Shown: positions 31,771-44,412 of the stretch, piece after piece
How positions within the stretch are numbered: the stretch's first letter is position 1
How the letters are laid out: every line of letters begins with the position of its first letter
Source of the DNA: Microbacterium sp. Root166
Lineage (GTDB): Bacteria; Actinomycetota; Actinomycetes; Actinomycetales; Microbacteriaceae
DNA length: 64,000 nt
Reading direction: 5' to 3'
NCBI RefSeq assembly: GCF_001427145.1
Contig: NZ_LMGL01000001.1
Span: 1,007,241-1,071,240, forward strand
The notes under the pieces: model-generated
What the model was told of the DNA's origin: nothing
Databases searched by the model: none
What the model saw: only the letters and a program-made list of their open reading frames with translations
Position numbers and translations under genes: made by a program

Positions 31771-32922
31771 GTGAAGTTCCACGTCAATCGCGATGTGTTC
31801 AGCGAGGCCGTGTCGTTCGTCGTCAAGCTCCTTCCGCAGCGCAATCCGCAGCCGATCCTGGCCGGCGTGCTGATCGAGGCATCCGAGGCGGGTCTTTCGC
31901 TCGCGGCCTTCGACTACGAGGCATCCGCACGCACGACCATCGAAGCGACGGTCGACGAGCCGGGCACCATCCTCGTCCACGGCCGTCTGCTGTCCGAGAT
32001 CGCGAGCCGCCTGCCCAACGCCCCGATCCAGATCGAGGTCGACGAAGACGGCGGCATCGTCCTGACCTGCGGCTCGGCACGCTTCACCCTGGCTTCCATG
32101 CCGGTGCAGGAGTACCCCGCGATTCCCGAGGTCACCGGTGACTCCGGGCTGGTCCCGGCCGAGGATTTCGCCACGGCCATCGCGCAGGTCGCCTTCGCCG
32201 CGTCCCGAGACGACGTGACTCCCGTCCTCACGGGCGTGCAGCTCGAGGTGTCCGGCACCGCCCTCAGCCTCGTCGCCACCGACCGCTACCGCGTCGCGCT
32301 CCGCGAGATCCCCTGGGACGGCGGCGCATCCAGCTCGGACGAGCCGACCACCGCCCTGGTTCCGGCGCGGACCCTCATCGAGGTCGGCAAGACCTTCGCC
32401 CACGGCGGCGACATCTCGATCGCGTTCTCCGGATCGGGCGACCGCGAGATCATCGCGTTCACGGCGGGCAACAAGACCGTGACGTCGCTGCTGATCAAGG
32501 GCAACTTCCCGCCGGTGCGACGGCTTTTCCCCGAGGCCACGGAGCACCACGCGGTCGTCAACACGGCCGAGCTCGCCGAAGCCGTCCGTCGTGTCTCGCT
32601 TGTGCTCGATCGTTCTGCGCCGCTGCGGTTCACATTCACGACCGACACGGTCTCGATGGACGCCTCCGGCACCGAGCAGGCGCGCGCCACCGAGTCGGTC
32701 GACGCGAACCTGGTGGGCGAAGACGTCACGCTGGGGCTCAATCCCCAGTACCTGCTCGAGTCGCTCAGCGCGGTCAAGAGCGAGTTCGCGCGCATCACGT
32801 TCACCTCGAGCGAGAACGCCAACAAGCTGAGCCCCGTGCTGATCACGCCGCAGACGTCGGTCGACAAGGCCGGCTCGGACTCGTTCCGCTACCTGCTCCA
32901 GCCGAACCTGCTGCTGCGCTGA
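31771..32922 (+). CDS. dnaN: DNA polymerase III sliding clamp (beta subunit)
   Basis: A 383-residue beta clamp starting at GTG 31771, with GAGGGAG 6-8 bp upstream. It has three repeated clamp domains: 'MKFHVNRDVFSEAVSFVVKLLPQRNPQPILAGVLIEA' in part at the start, 'PVLTGVQLEVSGTALSLVATDRYR' (key motif ATDRYR) in the middle, and the C-terminal 'LSPVLITPQ'. The dimeric ring tethers polymerase III to DNA. The start lies directly after oriC and recF follows. Confidence 0.97.
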   Translation: MKFHVNRDVFSEAVSFVVKLLPQRNPQPILAGVLIEASEAGLSLAAFDYEASARTTIEATVDEPGTILVHGRLLSEIASRLPNAPIQIEVDEDGGIVLTCGSARFTLASMPVQEYPAIPEVTGDSGLVPAEDFATAIAQVAFAASRDDVTPVLTGVQLEVSGTALSLVATDRYRVALREIPWDGGASSSDEPTTALVPARTLIEVGKTFAHGGDISIAFSGSGDREIIAFTAGNKTVTSLLIKGNFPPVRRLFPEATEHHAVVNTAELAEAVRRVSLVLDRSAPLRFTFTTDTVSMDASGTEQARATESVDANLVGEDVTLGLNPQYLLESLSAVKSEFARITFTSSENANKLSPVLITPQTSVDKAGSDSFRYLLQPNLLLR

Positions 32923-32962
32923 CGATCCAGCCGGCGTCCGCGCCCGTCATTAGGCTTGACCG

Positions 32963-34120
32963 GTGATCGTGGAGCAGCTGAGTCTCGTCGACTTCCGCAA
33001 CTATGCGGTCGCCGATGTCTCGCTGGCACCGGGACCGAACGTCTTCGTCGGCCGGAACGGCCAGGGCAAGACGAATCTCGCCGAAGCGATCGGCTTCTTC
33101 GCGACCCTCGGCTCGCATCGTGTGTCCAACGACGCGCCGATGGTGCGTGACGGAGCGGATGCCGCGATCATCCGGGCGCGTCTCGCCCACGGTGAGCGGC
33201 GGGTGCTGCTGGAGGTCCAGCTGAACAGGCAGGGCGCCAACAAGGCTCGGGTCAACGGCGCCCCGGTCAAGCCCTCCGAGCTGCCGCGGTACGCGCAGGT
33301 CGTGCTCTTCGCACCGGAGGATCTCCAGATCGTCCGCGGCGATCCGTCGTCACGCCGGCGATTCGCCGACCAACTCCTGGTGCAGCGCACACCCCGTATG
33401 TCGGGAGTGCTCGGCGACTACGATCGCGTGCTCAAGCAGCGCACCGCCCTGCTCAAATCCGCGAAGTCCCGGGGACTCCGCGGCGAGGCCCTGTCGACGC
33501 TCGATGTGTGGGACGACAAGCTCATCGTGCTCGGCACCGAACTGATCGAGGCGCGCCTGTCCCTCGCCGCCGACCTCAAGGGACCCCTGGCCGCCGCGTA
33601 CACCGCGATCGCCGGCGCCGATCACAGCCCCGTAGCAGAGTGGGCACTGTCGGTGTCGGGCGCCGACCCGGAGGAGGGTTCCGATGGACCTGTCGACGCG
33701 GCATCCGGTTCCCGCGTCGCGGAGCTGTTCCGGCAGGCACTCGCCGACCGGCGCTCGGCCGAACTCGATCGCGGCCTCACCCTGGTCGGCCCTCACCGCG
33801 ACGATCTCGTGCTCCGCGTGCGCGGTCTGCCGGTCAAGGGCTACGCGTCGCACGGCGAGTCGTGGTCGGTCGCGCTCGCGCTGCGGCTGGCCTCGGCCGA
33901 GCTGCTGCGGGCCGAGTCGCGCCTGGGTGATCCTGTGCTCATCCTCGACGACGTCTTCGCCGAGCTCGACACCGATCGCCGGGCCCGCCTCGCGCAGCTG
34001 GCCGGCGGTTACGAGCAGGTCGTCGTCACCGCCGCCGTCGAAGAGGATGTCCCCACCGCGCTGCGAGCCCGCATCGTCCGCGTCGAGGCCGGCACGATCC
34101 TGGAGTCCGCAGATGCCTGA
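32963..34120 (+). CDS. recF: DNA replication/repair protein RecF
   Basis: A 385-residue RecF. It has the N-terminal SMC-like ATPase half with 'LSLVDFRNYAVADVSLAPG' and Walker A 'GRNGQGKTNLAEAIGF', the signature 'GSRVAELFRQ'-region, 'GPHRDDLVLRV' and Walker B 'VLILDDVFAELDTDRRARL'. RecF loads RecA at gaps. GTG start at 32963, 40 bp after dnaN. The 3' end overlaps the DUF721 gene by 8 bp. Confidence 0.96.
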   Translation: MIVEQLSLVDFRNYAVADVSLAPGPNVFVGRNGQGKTNLAEAIGFFATLGSHRVSNDAPMVRDGADAAIIRARLAHGERRVLLEVQLNRQGANKARVNGAPVKPSELPRYAQVVLFAPEDLQIVRGDPSSRRRFADQLLVQRTPRMSGVLGDYDRVLKQRTALLKSAKSRGLRGEALSTLDVWDDKLIVLGTELIEARLSLAADLKGPLAAAYTAIAGADHSPVAEWALSVSGADPEEGSDGPVDAASGSRVAELFRQALADRRSAELDRGLTLVGPHRDDLVLRVRGLPVKGYASHGESWSVALALRLASAELLRAESRLGDPVLILDDVFAELDTDRRARLAQLAGGYEQVVVTAAVEEDVPTALRARIVRVEAGTILESADA

Positions 34121-34631
34121 GCCGATCGAGGGCGGCGGATCCACGGCCGACACCCCGGCCGTGCCGGAGACGATCGCGACCTATCTGCGGCTGCGAGGGC
34201 TCGAGCCGACGGCGCGCTCGTACCGCAAGCGCCGCCGCCGCACCGCAGATGACGAGAACGCGCCGTTCACCCCGGGCCGGGATCCCCGCGGGGTCGGCGA
34301 CGTGCTGTCTGCGCTCACTCGCGAAGCCGGCTGGGACAAAGAGCTCGCGCGTGAGGACGTCGTGCGCGCGTGGGCCGACGTCGCCGGTGACGACACATCG
34401 AAGCACACCCGCCCGGTGGCCTTCTCGGAGGGCACGCTGACGGTTCAGGCAGACTCTACGGCGTGGGCGAAGCAACTCCAGCTGATGCGCGCGCACATCC
34501 TCTCGGAGATCGTCCGACGGTTCCCCGACGCCGGGGTCGACGCGATACGTTTCATCGGCCCGGACGTCCCCTCCTGGAAATGGGGCCCCAGAACGATTCC
34601 AGGGCGTGGCCCGCGCGATACCTACGGCTGA
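34113..34631 (+). CDS. dciA: DUF721 / DciA-family protein (helicase-loading factor family)
   Basis: 172 residues starting at ATG 34113 inside the end of recF. After a basic linker ('SYRKRRRRTADDENAPFTPGRD') comes the DUF721 domain: 'VGDVLSALTREAGW', 'VVRAWADVAGDDTSKHTRPVAF', 'LTVQADSTAWAKQLQL'. The equivalent actinobacterial gene (Rv0004) lies between recF and gyrB. DciA proteins act with DnaB in loading the replicative helicase, which fits the absence of a DnaC-type gene here. The C terminus (PGRGPRDTYG) is the typical actinobacterial end. Confidence 0.9.
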   Translation: MPEPIEGGGSTADTPAVPETIATYLRLRGLEPTARSYRKRRRRTADDENAPFTPGRDPRGVGDVLSALTREAGWDKELAREDVVRAWADVAGDDTSKHTRPVAFSEGTLTVQADSTAWAKQLQLMRAHILSEIVRRFPDAGVDAIRFIGPDVPSWKWGPRTIPGRGPRDTYG

Positions 34632-34751
34632 GTCACGTCAGATATCGTCCGAACAGATTTCCGTTCGCCACAGGGGCGTAGAGGCCCCTGAAACACAGCC
34701 GCACTTGATAGGCTGGACGGTGCCCCCGCCGAACGATCTGGAGCGCCCTGA

Positions 34752-36800
<2,049 letters not shown>

Positions 36801-36829
36801 GCGCTTCGACCACTGAGAACTGAGTGAAC

Positions 36830-39387
<2,558 letters not shown>

Positions 39388-39391
<4 letters not shown>

Positions 39392-39792
39392 GCACCGTAG
39401 CCGACAAGCTCGCCAAGAAATCCAGCCACAAGTCCAGCACCAAGCAGGTCCGCCTGCGCCTGGTCTACATCGACTTCTGGTCGGCGGTGAAGCTGTCGTT
39501 CCTGGCGGCCATCGCCCTCGCAGTGGTGACGGTCGTCTCGTTCGTGCTGGTGTACCTGGTGGTGCAGACCACGGGTCTCATCGCGCGGGCGGATGAGTTC
39601 TTCGGCAACTTCACCGACGGCAGCATCCTGCTCTCGCAGTTCGTGAGCCTGCCGCAGGTGCTCGCGTTCTCGGCGATCGTCGCGATCCTGAACCTCGTCG
39701 TGGTGACGGTGCTCGGCGCTGTGCTGGCCGGCATCTACAACCTCGCCGTGAAGGTGACGGGTGGCCTCCTGGTGGGCTTCACCTCGAACTGA
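39388..39792 (+). CDS. DUF3566 transmembrane protein
   Basis: A 134-residue protein with a basic N terminus ('[23 protein letters not shown]') and two membrane helices, about residues 34-62 and 92-122, on either side of an extracytoplasmic loop with 'FFGNFTDG'. DUF3566 proteins follow gyrA in most actinobacteria (mycobacterial Rv0007 is a longer relative). The 4-bp overlap with gyrA implies coupled translation. The role is unknown. It is followed by two tRNA genes. Confidence 0.93.
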
Positions 39793-39879
39793 TCTCCGCG
39801 ACTCTGCCCGATTCGTGAAAACGACTCCTGTCGGGTAAAGTCTTGGAGGCTGAACGGCGCGCAAATCGCCGTTGCAAGC

Positions 39880-39956
39880 GGGGGTATAGCTCAGGCGGTT
39901 AGAGCGCTTCACTGATAATGAAGAGGTCCCAGGTTCAAGTCCTGGTACCCCCACCA
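39880..39956 (+). tRNA. tRNA-Ile (GAT anticodon)
   Basis: A complete cloverleaf. The acceptor GGGGGTA pairs with TACCCCC (39946-39952); the D-arm is GCTC/GAGC; the anticodon stem CTTCA/TGAAG has loop CTGATAA and anticodon GAT at 39914-39916; the T-arm has GGTTCAAGTCC. The 3' CCA is encoded (39954-39956). Confidence 0.98.
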
Positions 39957-39965
39957 CACAGCCGC

Positions 39966-40038
39966 GGGGCCTTAGCTCAGTTGGTAGAGCGCCTGCTTTG
40001 CAAGCAGGATGTCAGGAGTTCGAATCTCCTAGGCTCCA
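39966..40038 (+). tRNA. tRNA-Ala (TGC anticodon)
   Basis: The acceptor GGGGCCT pairs with AGGCTCC with one G-T pair. Anticodon stem CCTGC/GCAGG with loop TTTGCAA, anticodon TGC at 39999-40001. T-loop GTTCGAATC. No CCA is encoded. It lies 9 bp after tRNA-Ile, as in many actinobacteria. The last bases recur at 40132-40146. Confidence 0.98.
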
Positions 40039-40039
40039 C

Positions 40040-40082
40040 AATGCGAGACGGACTGGCCCGAAGGGTCGGTCCTTCTCGCATT
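40040..40082 (+). terminator. Hairpin after tRNA-Ala
   Basis: AATGCGAGA (40040-40048) pairs with TCTCGCATT (40074-40082), and the inner bases continue the stem through GGACTGGCCC/GGGTCGGTCC with wobble pairs. It probably ends the tRNA transcript. Confidence 0.6.
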
Positions 40083-40131
40083 AACGGGTTCAGCGATTCG
40101 AGGAGGAGCCGAGCGCAGCGAGGCGACGGAG

Positions 40132-40146
40132 TCTCCTAGGCTCCAC
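40132..40146 (+). repeat. Duplicate of the tRNA-Ala 3' end (att-like)
   Basis: TCTCCTAGGCTCCAC at 40132-40146 is an exact copy of the tRNA-Ala 3' end and the next base (40025-40039), 107 bp downstream. Such direct repeats arise at tRNA integration sites. No integrase is present between or near the copies. Confidence 0.7.
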
Positions 40147-40152
40147 GTTGAA

Positions 40153-40175
40153 GGACCGGCCTATCAGGCCGGTCC
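40153..40175 (+). terminator. Intrinsic hairpin downstream of the duplicated tRNA end
   Basis: GGACCGGCCT (40153-40162) pairs with AGGCCGGTCC (40166-40175) with a 3-nt loop, followed by ATTTATGTT. The remaining sequence up to 40373 shows no gene. Confidence 0.6.
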
Positions 40176-40373
40176 ATTTATGTTCCAGGGGTAACATCAG
40201 ATGTTTTTGTAGATCACGTCCCCCAATCGGTGGACAGCATGTAGGTTGCACACAAAGGACGACGCTTCCCGCCCTGCTCCTGCTCCGCTCGGCGACAGCA
40301 TTCCGGCGCCGGCGGACCTCGCAGCGCTAAACCTGCCTCACCAATATCGGACACCTCGTTCGAGTGGGAGGGG

Positions 40374-41117
40374 ATGGACATGCACTGGTCATGGATCAGA
40401 CTCGCGGTGGGGGCCGCCGGTTTGTCAGGAATCGCGGCGGGATACGTCGTCAACGTCGATCGCGCCACGCGGCAAGGGGCCGACCTCTCGGTCGTCCTCG
40501 CAAACTATTTCGGGATGTTCACCATCGTGTCCACGATGCTGAGCGTCATCGCCCTCGGAGTCGCGGCTGCCTGGTCGCGGCTGCATCCGGGCACCACCCG
40601 CGAACCGCGGTCGGTCGCTCTGGGCCTCGCGTTGGCCACGGTGCCGATGCTGCTGCTCGGCATCGTCTACAACGTGCTGCTGCGCGCGGCTCCCTCGGGC
40701 ATCGCACTCGGTGACTCGGCGGGGATCGCCATCCTCGACTCGTACGCGGTCGAGGTGCTCCACGTGGTGCTGCCGGTGTATCTGCTGGTGGATCTGCTGT
40801 TCGCGACGCGGCGGCGCGGTCTGCCATGGTGGAGCCTCGCGGTGCTGGCCGCCTACCCGCTGCTCTGGCTGTTGCACACGATGGTCCGGGGCGAGTTCGT
40901 CGCCGACCCGTTCGGCTCGACCCCGTGGTGGTATCCGTACCCGTTCCTCGACCCGCACGGTGCCGGTGGGTGGGGATCGGCACTGATGTACATCGCGGCG
41001 ATCTTCGTGGCCTTCGTCGGGATCGGCGCGGCGGTCATCGCGACCGGCCGCTATCGTGAACGCCGCGCGGCCCGCAGGGCGCTGACGCCGGAACGGGTCG
41101 CCGTGCTGCACCGCTGA
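40374..41117 (+). CDS. Pr6Pr-family membrane protein
   Basis: A 247-residue polytopic membrane protein with six to seven hydrophobic segments. Family marks are 'NYFGMFTIVSTMLSVI' near residues 43-58 (the FTxxSN-like element, with Thr for Asn here) and 'WWYPYPFLDPHGAGGWGSAL' near residue 185. Pr6Pr proteins are actinobacterial membrane proteins distantly related to the AIG1/FAR-17 family; function unknown. ATG at 40374 or 40380 (both in frame). It stands alone, with a hairpin 12 bp after its stop. Confidence 0.85.
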   Translation: MDMHWSWIRLAVGAAGLSGIAAGYVVNVDRATRQGADLSVVLANYFGMFTIVSTMLSVIALGVAAAWSRLHPGTTREPRSVALGLALATVPMLLLGIVYNVLLRAAPSGIALGDSAGIAILDSYAVEVLHVVLPVYLLVDLLFATRRRGLPWWSLAVLAAYPLLWLLHTMVRGEFVADPFGSTPWWYPYPFLDPHGAGGWGSALMYIAAIFVAFVGIGAAVIATGRYRERRAARRALTPERVAVLHR

Positions 41118-41129
41118 TCCTGAGCTCGA

Positions 41130-41161
41130 GGCGGCCATTCCCGTGCGCGGGAATGGCCGCC
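41130..41161. terminator. 14-bp perfect hairpin after the Pr6Pr gene
   Basis: Arms 41130-41143 and 41148-41161 are exact complements around a TGCG loop. No strong T-tract follows. It lies just upstream of the Nudix gene start at 41176. Confidence 0.6.
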
Positions 41162-41175
41162 CGTTATGGTGAAGC

Positions 41176-41607
41176 ATGGATCTGCGCGTCGCCGCCTACG
41201 CGGTCGTCATCGACGACGACCAGCGCATCCTCCTCGCCCATTGGAACGAGGGCCGGCGCTCCGCCTGGACGATGCCGGGTGGGGGACTCGAGCCCGGTGA
41301 GGATCCCGAGACGGCCGCACGGCGTGAGGTGCGGGAGGAGACGGGCTACAAGGTCGAGATCGATGAGCTGCTCGGCATCCATTCACGCGTCATCCCTCCG
41401 AGCAGACGCCTCACCCCCGGGGTGACCGAGCCCCTGCACACGCTGCGCATCGTCTACCGCGCGAGTGTGACCGGCGGGCGACTGCGCAACGAGAAGAACG
41501 GAACGACGGACCGCGCGGAGTGGTTCCCGCTCGCCGAGGTGCCCGCACTTCAGCGGGTGAAGCTCGTGGACATCGCGCTGGGCATGGCCCAGCCGAAGAC
41601 GAACTGA
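41176..41607 (+). CDS. Nudix hydrolase
   Basis: A 143-residue Nudix fold. The Nudix box at residues 35-57 ('GGGLEPGEDPETAARREV' then REETGY) matches Gx5Ex7REUxEExGU, with all catalytic Glu residues present. The substrate (nucleoside diphosphate derivative) cannot be told from sequence. The start lies 14 bp after a hairpin, so it may be leaderless or use a promoter overlapping that hairpin. It is convergent with the YbaK-type gene. Confidence 0.92.
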   Translation: MDLRVAAYAVVIDDDQRILLAHWNEGRRSAWTMPGGGLEPGEDPETAARREVREETGYKVEIDELLGIHSRVIPPSRRLTPGVTEPLHTLRIVYRASVTGGRLRNEKNGTTDRAEWFPLAEVPALQRVKLVDIALGMAQPKTN

Positions 41608-41618
41608 GACGGATGCCG

Positions 41619-42092
41619 TCAGCCGGCCGGCTGCGAGATGTCGGCGACGGTCGCGCCATAGGCTGCGATGAGGTCGTCGGCCTCGACGAACAGGCTGTAC
41701 CCATGGGCGCCGGCGCCCATCGCGATGCGTCGCCCGGCGATCTGCTCGTCGGCGTAGACCGGCCAGTCCTGCGAACTGCCGATCGGCACGATCGTGCCGC
41801 GTTCGTACCCGGTCGCCTCGAGCGCGCGCTGCGGATCGGGCAGCTGCAGCTTGTTCACACCGACGACGGCACGCAGCTTGGGCCAGGAGATCGACCGGTC
41901 GCCGGGCACAAGGGCGAACAGGAAGGTGTCGTCGCTCCGCTTCACGACGAGCGTCTTGACGATGCCCGCGGGCTCGATGCCGAGCAGCGCGGCCGCCTCG
42001 GGCAGGCTCGCTGCCACGGGGCGTTCGCGCAGCTCGATGGCAAGGCCTCGAGCGGATGCCGCTTCTCTGACGCGATCGAGGGGATCAGGCAT
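41619..42092 (-). CDS. YbaK/EbsC-family aminoacyl-tRNA deacylase
   Basis: A 157-residue protein of the YbaK/ProXp family, free-standing editing enzymes that hydrolyse mischarged aminoacyl-tRNAs. Marks are 'IVKTLVVKRSDDTFLFALVPGD' (key Lys in VKTLVV), 'LRAVVGVNKLQLPD' and 'GAGAHGYSLFVEADDL'. Start ATG 42092, overlapping the end of the upstream gene by 8 bp. The tRNA specificity is not evident. Confidence 0.9.
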   Translation of the reverse strand: MPDPLDRVREAASARGLAIELRERPVAASLPEAAALLGIEPAGIVKTLVVKRSDDTFLFALVPGDRSISWPKLRAVVGVNKLQLPDPQRALEATGYERGTIVPIGSSQDWPVYADEQIAGRRIAMGAGAHGYSLFVEADDLIAAYGATVADISQPAG

Positions 42093-42669
42093 CCGGGGCG
42101 CGCAGCGGGTCGTCCGCGACCCACAGCTCGTCGTCGGCGCGGAGCGTCTGCCAGGCGGCGTAGAGCACTCCGAGCGCAGCGGCGACTCCGAGGATGAGGG
42201 CGATGACGCCCCCCGCTCCCATGCCCTGGCGCTGCGGGGTGCGTCCAGCGAGCTTGGCGGACATCGCCTTCGTCGCCTCCTTGGTGTACTTGTCCATCTT
42301 CTTGGAGTACTTCGCCGCGTCGGGCATCGACAGGCCCTTGCCGGACGCGAGGCGGGCACGGGTGTCGTTCGCGGCATCCCACACCGACAGCGCGGAGCCG
42401 ACGACGGCGCCCGCGGCGGGCACGATGTTGTTCTCGAGGAGGTGCTTGGACGCCTTGACGCCACGATCGACGTAGGGGGCGGCGTACTGCTGGTAGCCGG
42501 CCTGCACCTGCGGCTTCACCTGTTCGCGGCCGAAGTGGCCGAGCTGCTTGCTGGCCTCTCGGGCGACGCTCGCGGCCTCACCCACGAGCACCTGCTGAGC
42601 CTCCCAGAGCTGATTGGCCTGGTTCTGAAGCTTGCGGAGTTCCTTCTTGCGCTTGCGGCTGACGCTCAC
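42085..42669 (-). CDS. Hypothetical helical protein with C-terminal membrane anchor
   Basis: The GTG at 42669 follows AAAGGGAGGG and gives 194 residues; a longer upstream frame would run into the divergent cyclophilin gene. The N terminus is very basic ('SRKRKKELRKLQNQANQ'). A long helical region follows, with 'YQQYAAPYVDRGVKASKHLLENNIVPAAG' (shown partly: YVDRGVKASKHL). A membrane helix near residues 156-176 ('GVIALILGVAAALGVLYAAW') precedes an acidic tail. This is a tail-anchor-like layout. I recognise no family. It overlaps the deacylase gene by 8 bp. Confidence 0.8.
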   Translation of the reverse strand: MSVSRKRKKELRKLQNQANQLWEAQQVLVGEAASVAREASKQLGHFGREQVKPQVQAGYQQYAAPYVDRGVKASKHLLENNIVPAAGAVVGSALSVWDAANDTRARLASGKGLSMPDAAKYSKKMDKYTKEATKAMSAKLAGRTPQRQGMGAGGVIALILGVAAALGVLYAAWQTLRADDELWVADDPLRAPDA

Positions 42670-42766
42670 GGTGCCCTCCCTTTCGACGGGGATCTGGATT
42701 TCCCCCATCTTGCCAGACCCTTCCCCGGGCGGGAGGGGTTGCACAGAACTCTGGAAGAATGTAGGA

Positions 42767-43339
42767 ATGCCGATCCCCACCGCTGTCGCCACTTTCCACA
42801 CCAACCACGGCGACATCGTCGTCAACCTCTTCGGGGACCACGCTCCTCGCACCGTCCAGAACTTCATCGGCCTGGCCGATGGAACGCTCCCCTGGACGCA
42901 CCCCGCCACCGGCAAGCCCGGCGACGGACCGCTCTACAAGGACGTCGTCTTCCACCGCATCATCTCGGGCTTCATGATCCAGGGCGGCGACCCGCTCGGT
43001 CAGGGCGTGGGCGGTCCCGGCTACAACTTCGACGATGAGATCAACTCCGAGCTCACCTTCACCGAGCCGTACAAGCTCGCCATGGCCAACGCCGGACTCC
43101 GCCGCAACGCCATCACCGGCAAGGCGGAGGGCACGAACGGATCGCAGTTCTTCATCACGGTGCCCGGCCAGGGCGGCCGCGGTCCCGAGTGGCTGCAGGG
43201 CAAGCACACCATCTTCGGCGAGGTCGCCGACGACGCCTCGAAGGCCGTCGTCGACAAGATCGCGGACGTGCCCACCGCTGCGGGAGACCGTCCGATCGAG
43301 CCGGTCGTGCTCGAGTCGGTCGACATCGCCGCGGTCTAG
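42767..43339 (+). CDS. Cyclophilin-type peptidyl-prolyl cis-trans isomerase
   Basis: 190 residues, cytosolic, no signal peptide. The cyclophilin core shows 'VVFHRIISGFMIQGGDPLGQG', given here as its key FHRIISGFMIQGGD, plus 'LAMANAG', 'NGSQFFITV' and 'GKHTIFGEV'. These include the catalytic Arg and the FFIT substrate pocket. Mycobacteria carry ppiA at the same place (between gyrA and crgA). It is divergent from the helical membrane protein gene, and followed 14 bp later by the rhomboid gene. Confidence 0.94.
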   Translation: MPIPTAVATFHTNHGDIVVNLFGDHAPRTVQNFIGLADGTLPWTHPATGKPGDGPLYKDVVFHRIISGFMIQGGDPLGQGVGGPGYNFDDEINSELTFTEPYKLAMANAGLRRNAITGKAEGTNGSQFFITVPGQGGRGPEWLQGKHTIFGEVADDASKAVVDKIADVPTAAGDRPIEPVVLESVDIAAV

Positions 43340-43353
43340 GTTCACGCCGCGTC

Positions 43354-44253
43354 GTGACCACCGACCAGTTCAGTCGCAACCGCGACAACTTCTGCTACCG
43401 GCATCCCGACCGGCAGAGCTTCGTGCTCTGCCAGCGCTGCCTGCGCACGGTGTGCCCGGAATGCCAGACTCCGGCCGCCGTCGGAGTCGTGTGCCCCGAG
43501 TGCCTGCGGAACCAGCAGAAGGCGCAGTCGCCCGCGCAGCGGACGGCGGAACGTCGGTGGTCACGTGCGCGTCCCATTGCGGTGCGTGACACGCGCCCGA
43601 TCGTCACGTACGCGATCATGGGGCTGACGGGATTCGTCTTCCTGCTGCAGCTGATCCCCGGGTTCGGCACGACGGTCACGCAGTCCCTGTACTTCTGGGC
43701 GCCGGCCCTCTATCCCGGGCTCACCGGAATCTTCGAGCCATGGCGCATCTTCACGGTCATGCTCGTGCACGATCCCGACGGGATTTGGCACGTCGCGCTC
43801 AACATGCTGGCCCTGTGGATGATCGGCCGGAGTCTCGAACCCCTGCTCGGGCGCTGGCGCTTCCTCACGCTGTACCTCCTCAGCGGCCTCGGCGGTTCGG
43901 TCGCGGTGGCCCTGCTCGGCTTCGGCATCCCCGTGGTCGGCGCGTCGGGCGCGGTCTACGGCCTGTTCGGCGCGCTCCTCATCATCGGGCGCCACATCGG
44001 AGCGAACATCACCGGGATCGTCGTGATCCTCGGAATCAACCTCGTCATCACCTTCCTCCCGCTGTTCACCGGCGGGGTCGCCCGTGTGTCCTGGCAGGCG
44101 CACGTCGGCGGGCTCCTCGTCGGGCTGCTGGTCGCGTTCATCTTCACGCGGACGCGGGCCGCGAGCCAGAAGTCGCTCCAGATCTGGCTGCTCGTGGCTC
44201 TCGGGGCGGTCCTCGTCGGCCTCTTTCTGATCCCGCCGTTGCTGTACTTCTGA
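43354..44253 (+). CDS. Rhomboid family intramembrane serine protease with N-terminal zinc ribbon
   Basis: A 299-residue protein. Residues 14-50 hold a B-box-like zinc-binding pattern (CYRH, CQRC, CPEC, CPEC). A six- to seven-helix rhomboid domain follows, with catalytic Ser198 in GASGAVYG and His250 in WQAHVGG. The H-x-x-x-N motif 'HVALNM' lies at 146-151. The GTG start at 43354 gives the zinc ribbon close to the N terminus. It is the counterpart of Rv0110-like rhomboids, at the position mycobacteria use for Rv0010c and ppiA neighbours. Substrates are unknown. Confidence 0.93.
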   Translation: MTTDQFSRNRDNFCYRHPDRQSFVLCQRCLRTVCPECQTPAAVGVVCPECLRNQQKAQSPAQRTAERRWSRARPIAVRDTRPIVTYAIMGLTGFVFLLQLIPGFGTTVTQSLYFWAPALYPGLTGIFEPWRIFTVMLVHDPDGIWHVALNMLALWMIGRSLEPLLGRWRFLTLYLLSGLGGSVAVALLGFGIPVVGASGAVYGLFGALLIIGRHIGANITGIVVILGINLVITFLPLFTGGVARVSWQAHVGGLLVGLLVAFIFTRTRAASQKSLQIWLLVALGAVLVGLFLIPPLLYF

Positions 44254-44369
44254 CGTCAGCGGAGCGCGGCCCGAGAGTTATCCACAGTTTCATCCACACC
44301 TGGGGATGAATGACACGGGTGTAATTCCACACCTGTTGACAGAGCTGTTAACAACTCCGGACGCACGAA
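44254..44369. other. Convergent intergenic spacer with DnaA-box cluster (44278-44331)
   Basis: Between the convergent rhomboid and crgA genes. TTATCCACA (44278-44286) is a perfect DnaA box, TCATCCACA (44290-44298) has one mismatch, AATTCCACA (44323-44331) is weaker, and all share one orientation. The region is locally AT-richer, with GTTGAC and GTTAAC repeats. Because neither flanking gene starts here, promoter control is unlikely. Confidence 0.65.
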
Positions 44370-44390
44370 AGCCCCGGATATTCCGGGGCT
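44370..44390 (-). terminator. Intrinsic terminator of crgA
   Basis: AGCCCCGGA (44370-44378) pairs with TCCGGGGCT (44382-44390), loop TAT. On the minus strand it is followed by TTCG. It lies 22 bp after the crgA stop. Confidence 0.75.
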
Positions 44391-44412
44391 CTCGCAGAGA
44401 TGATGGAGGCGG

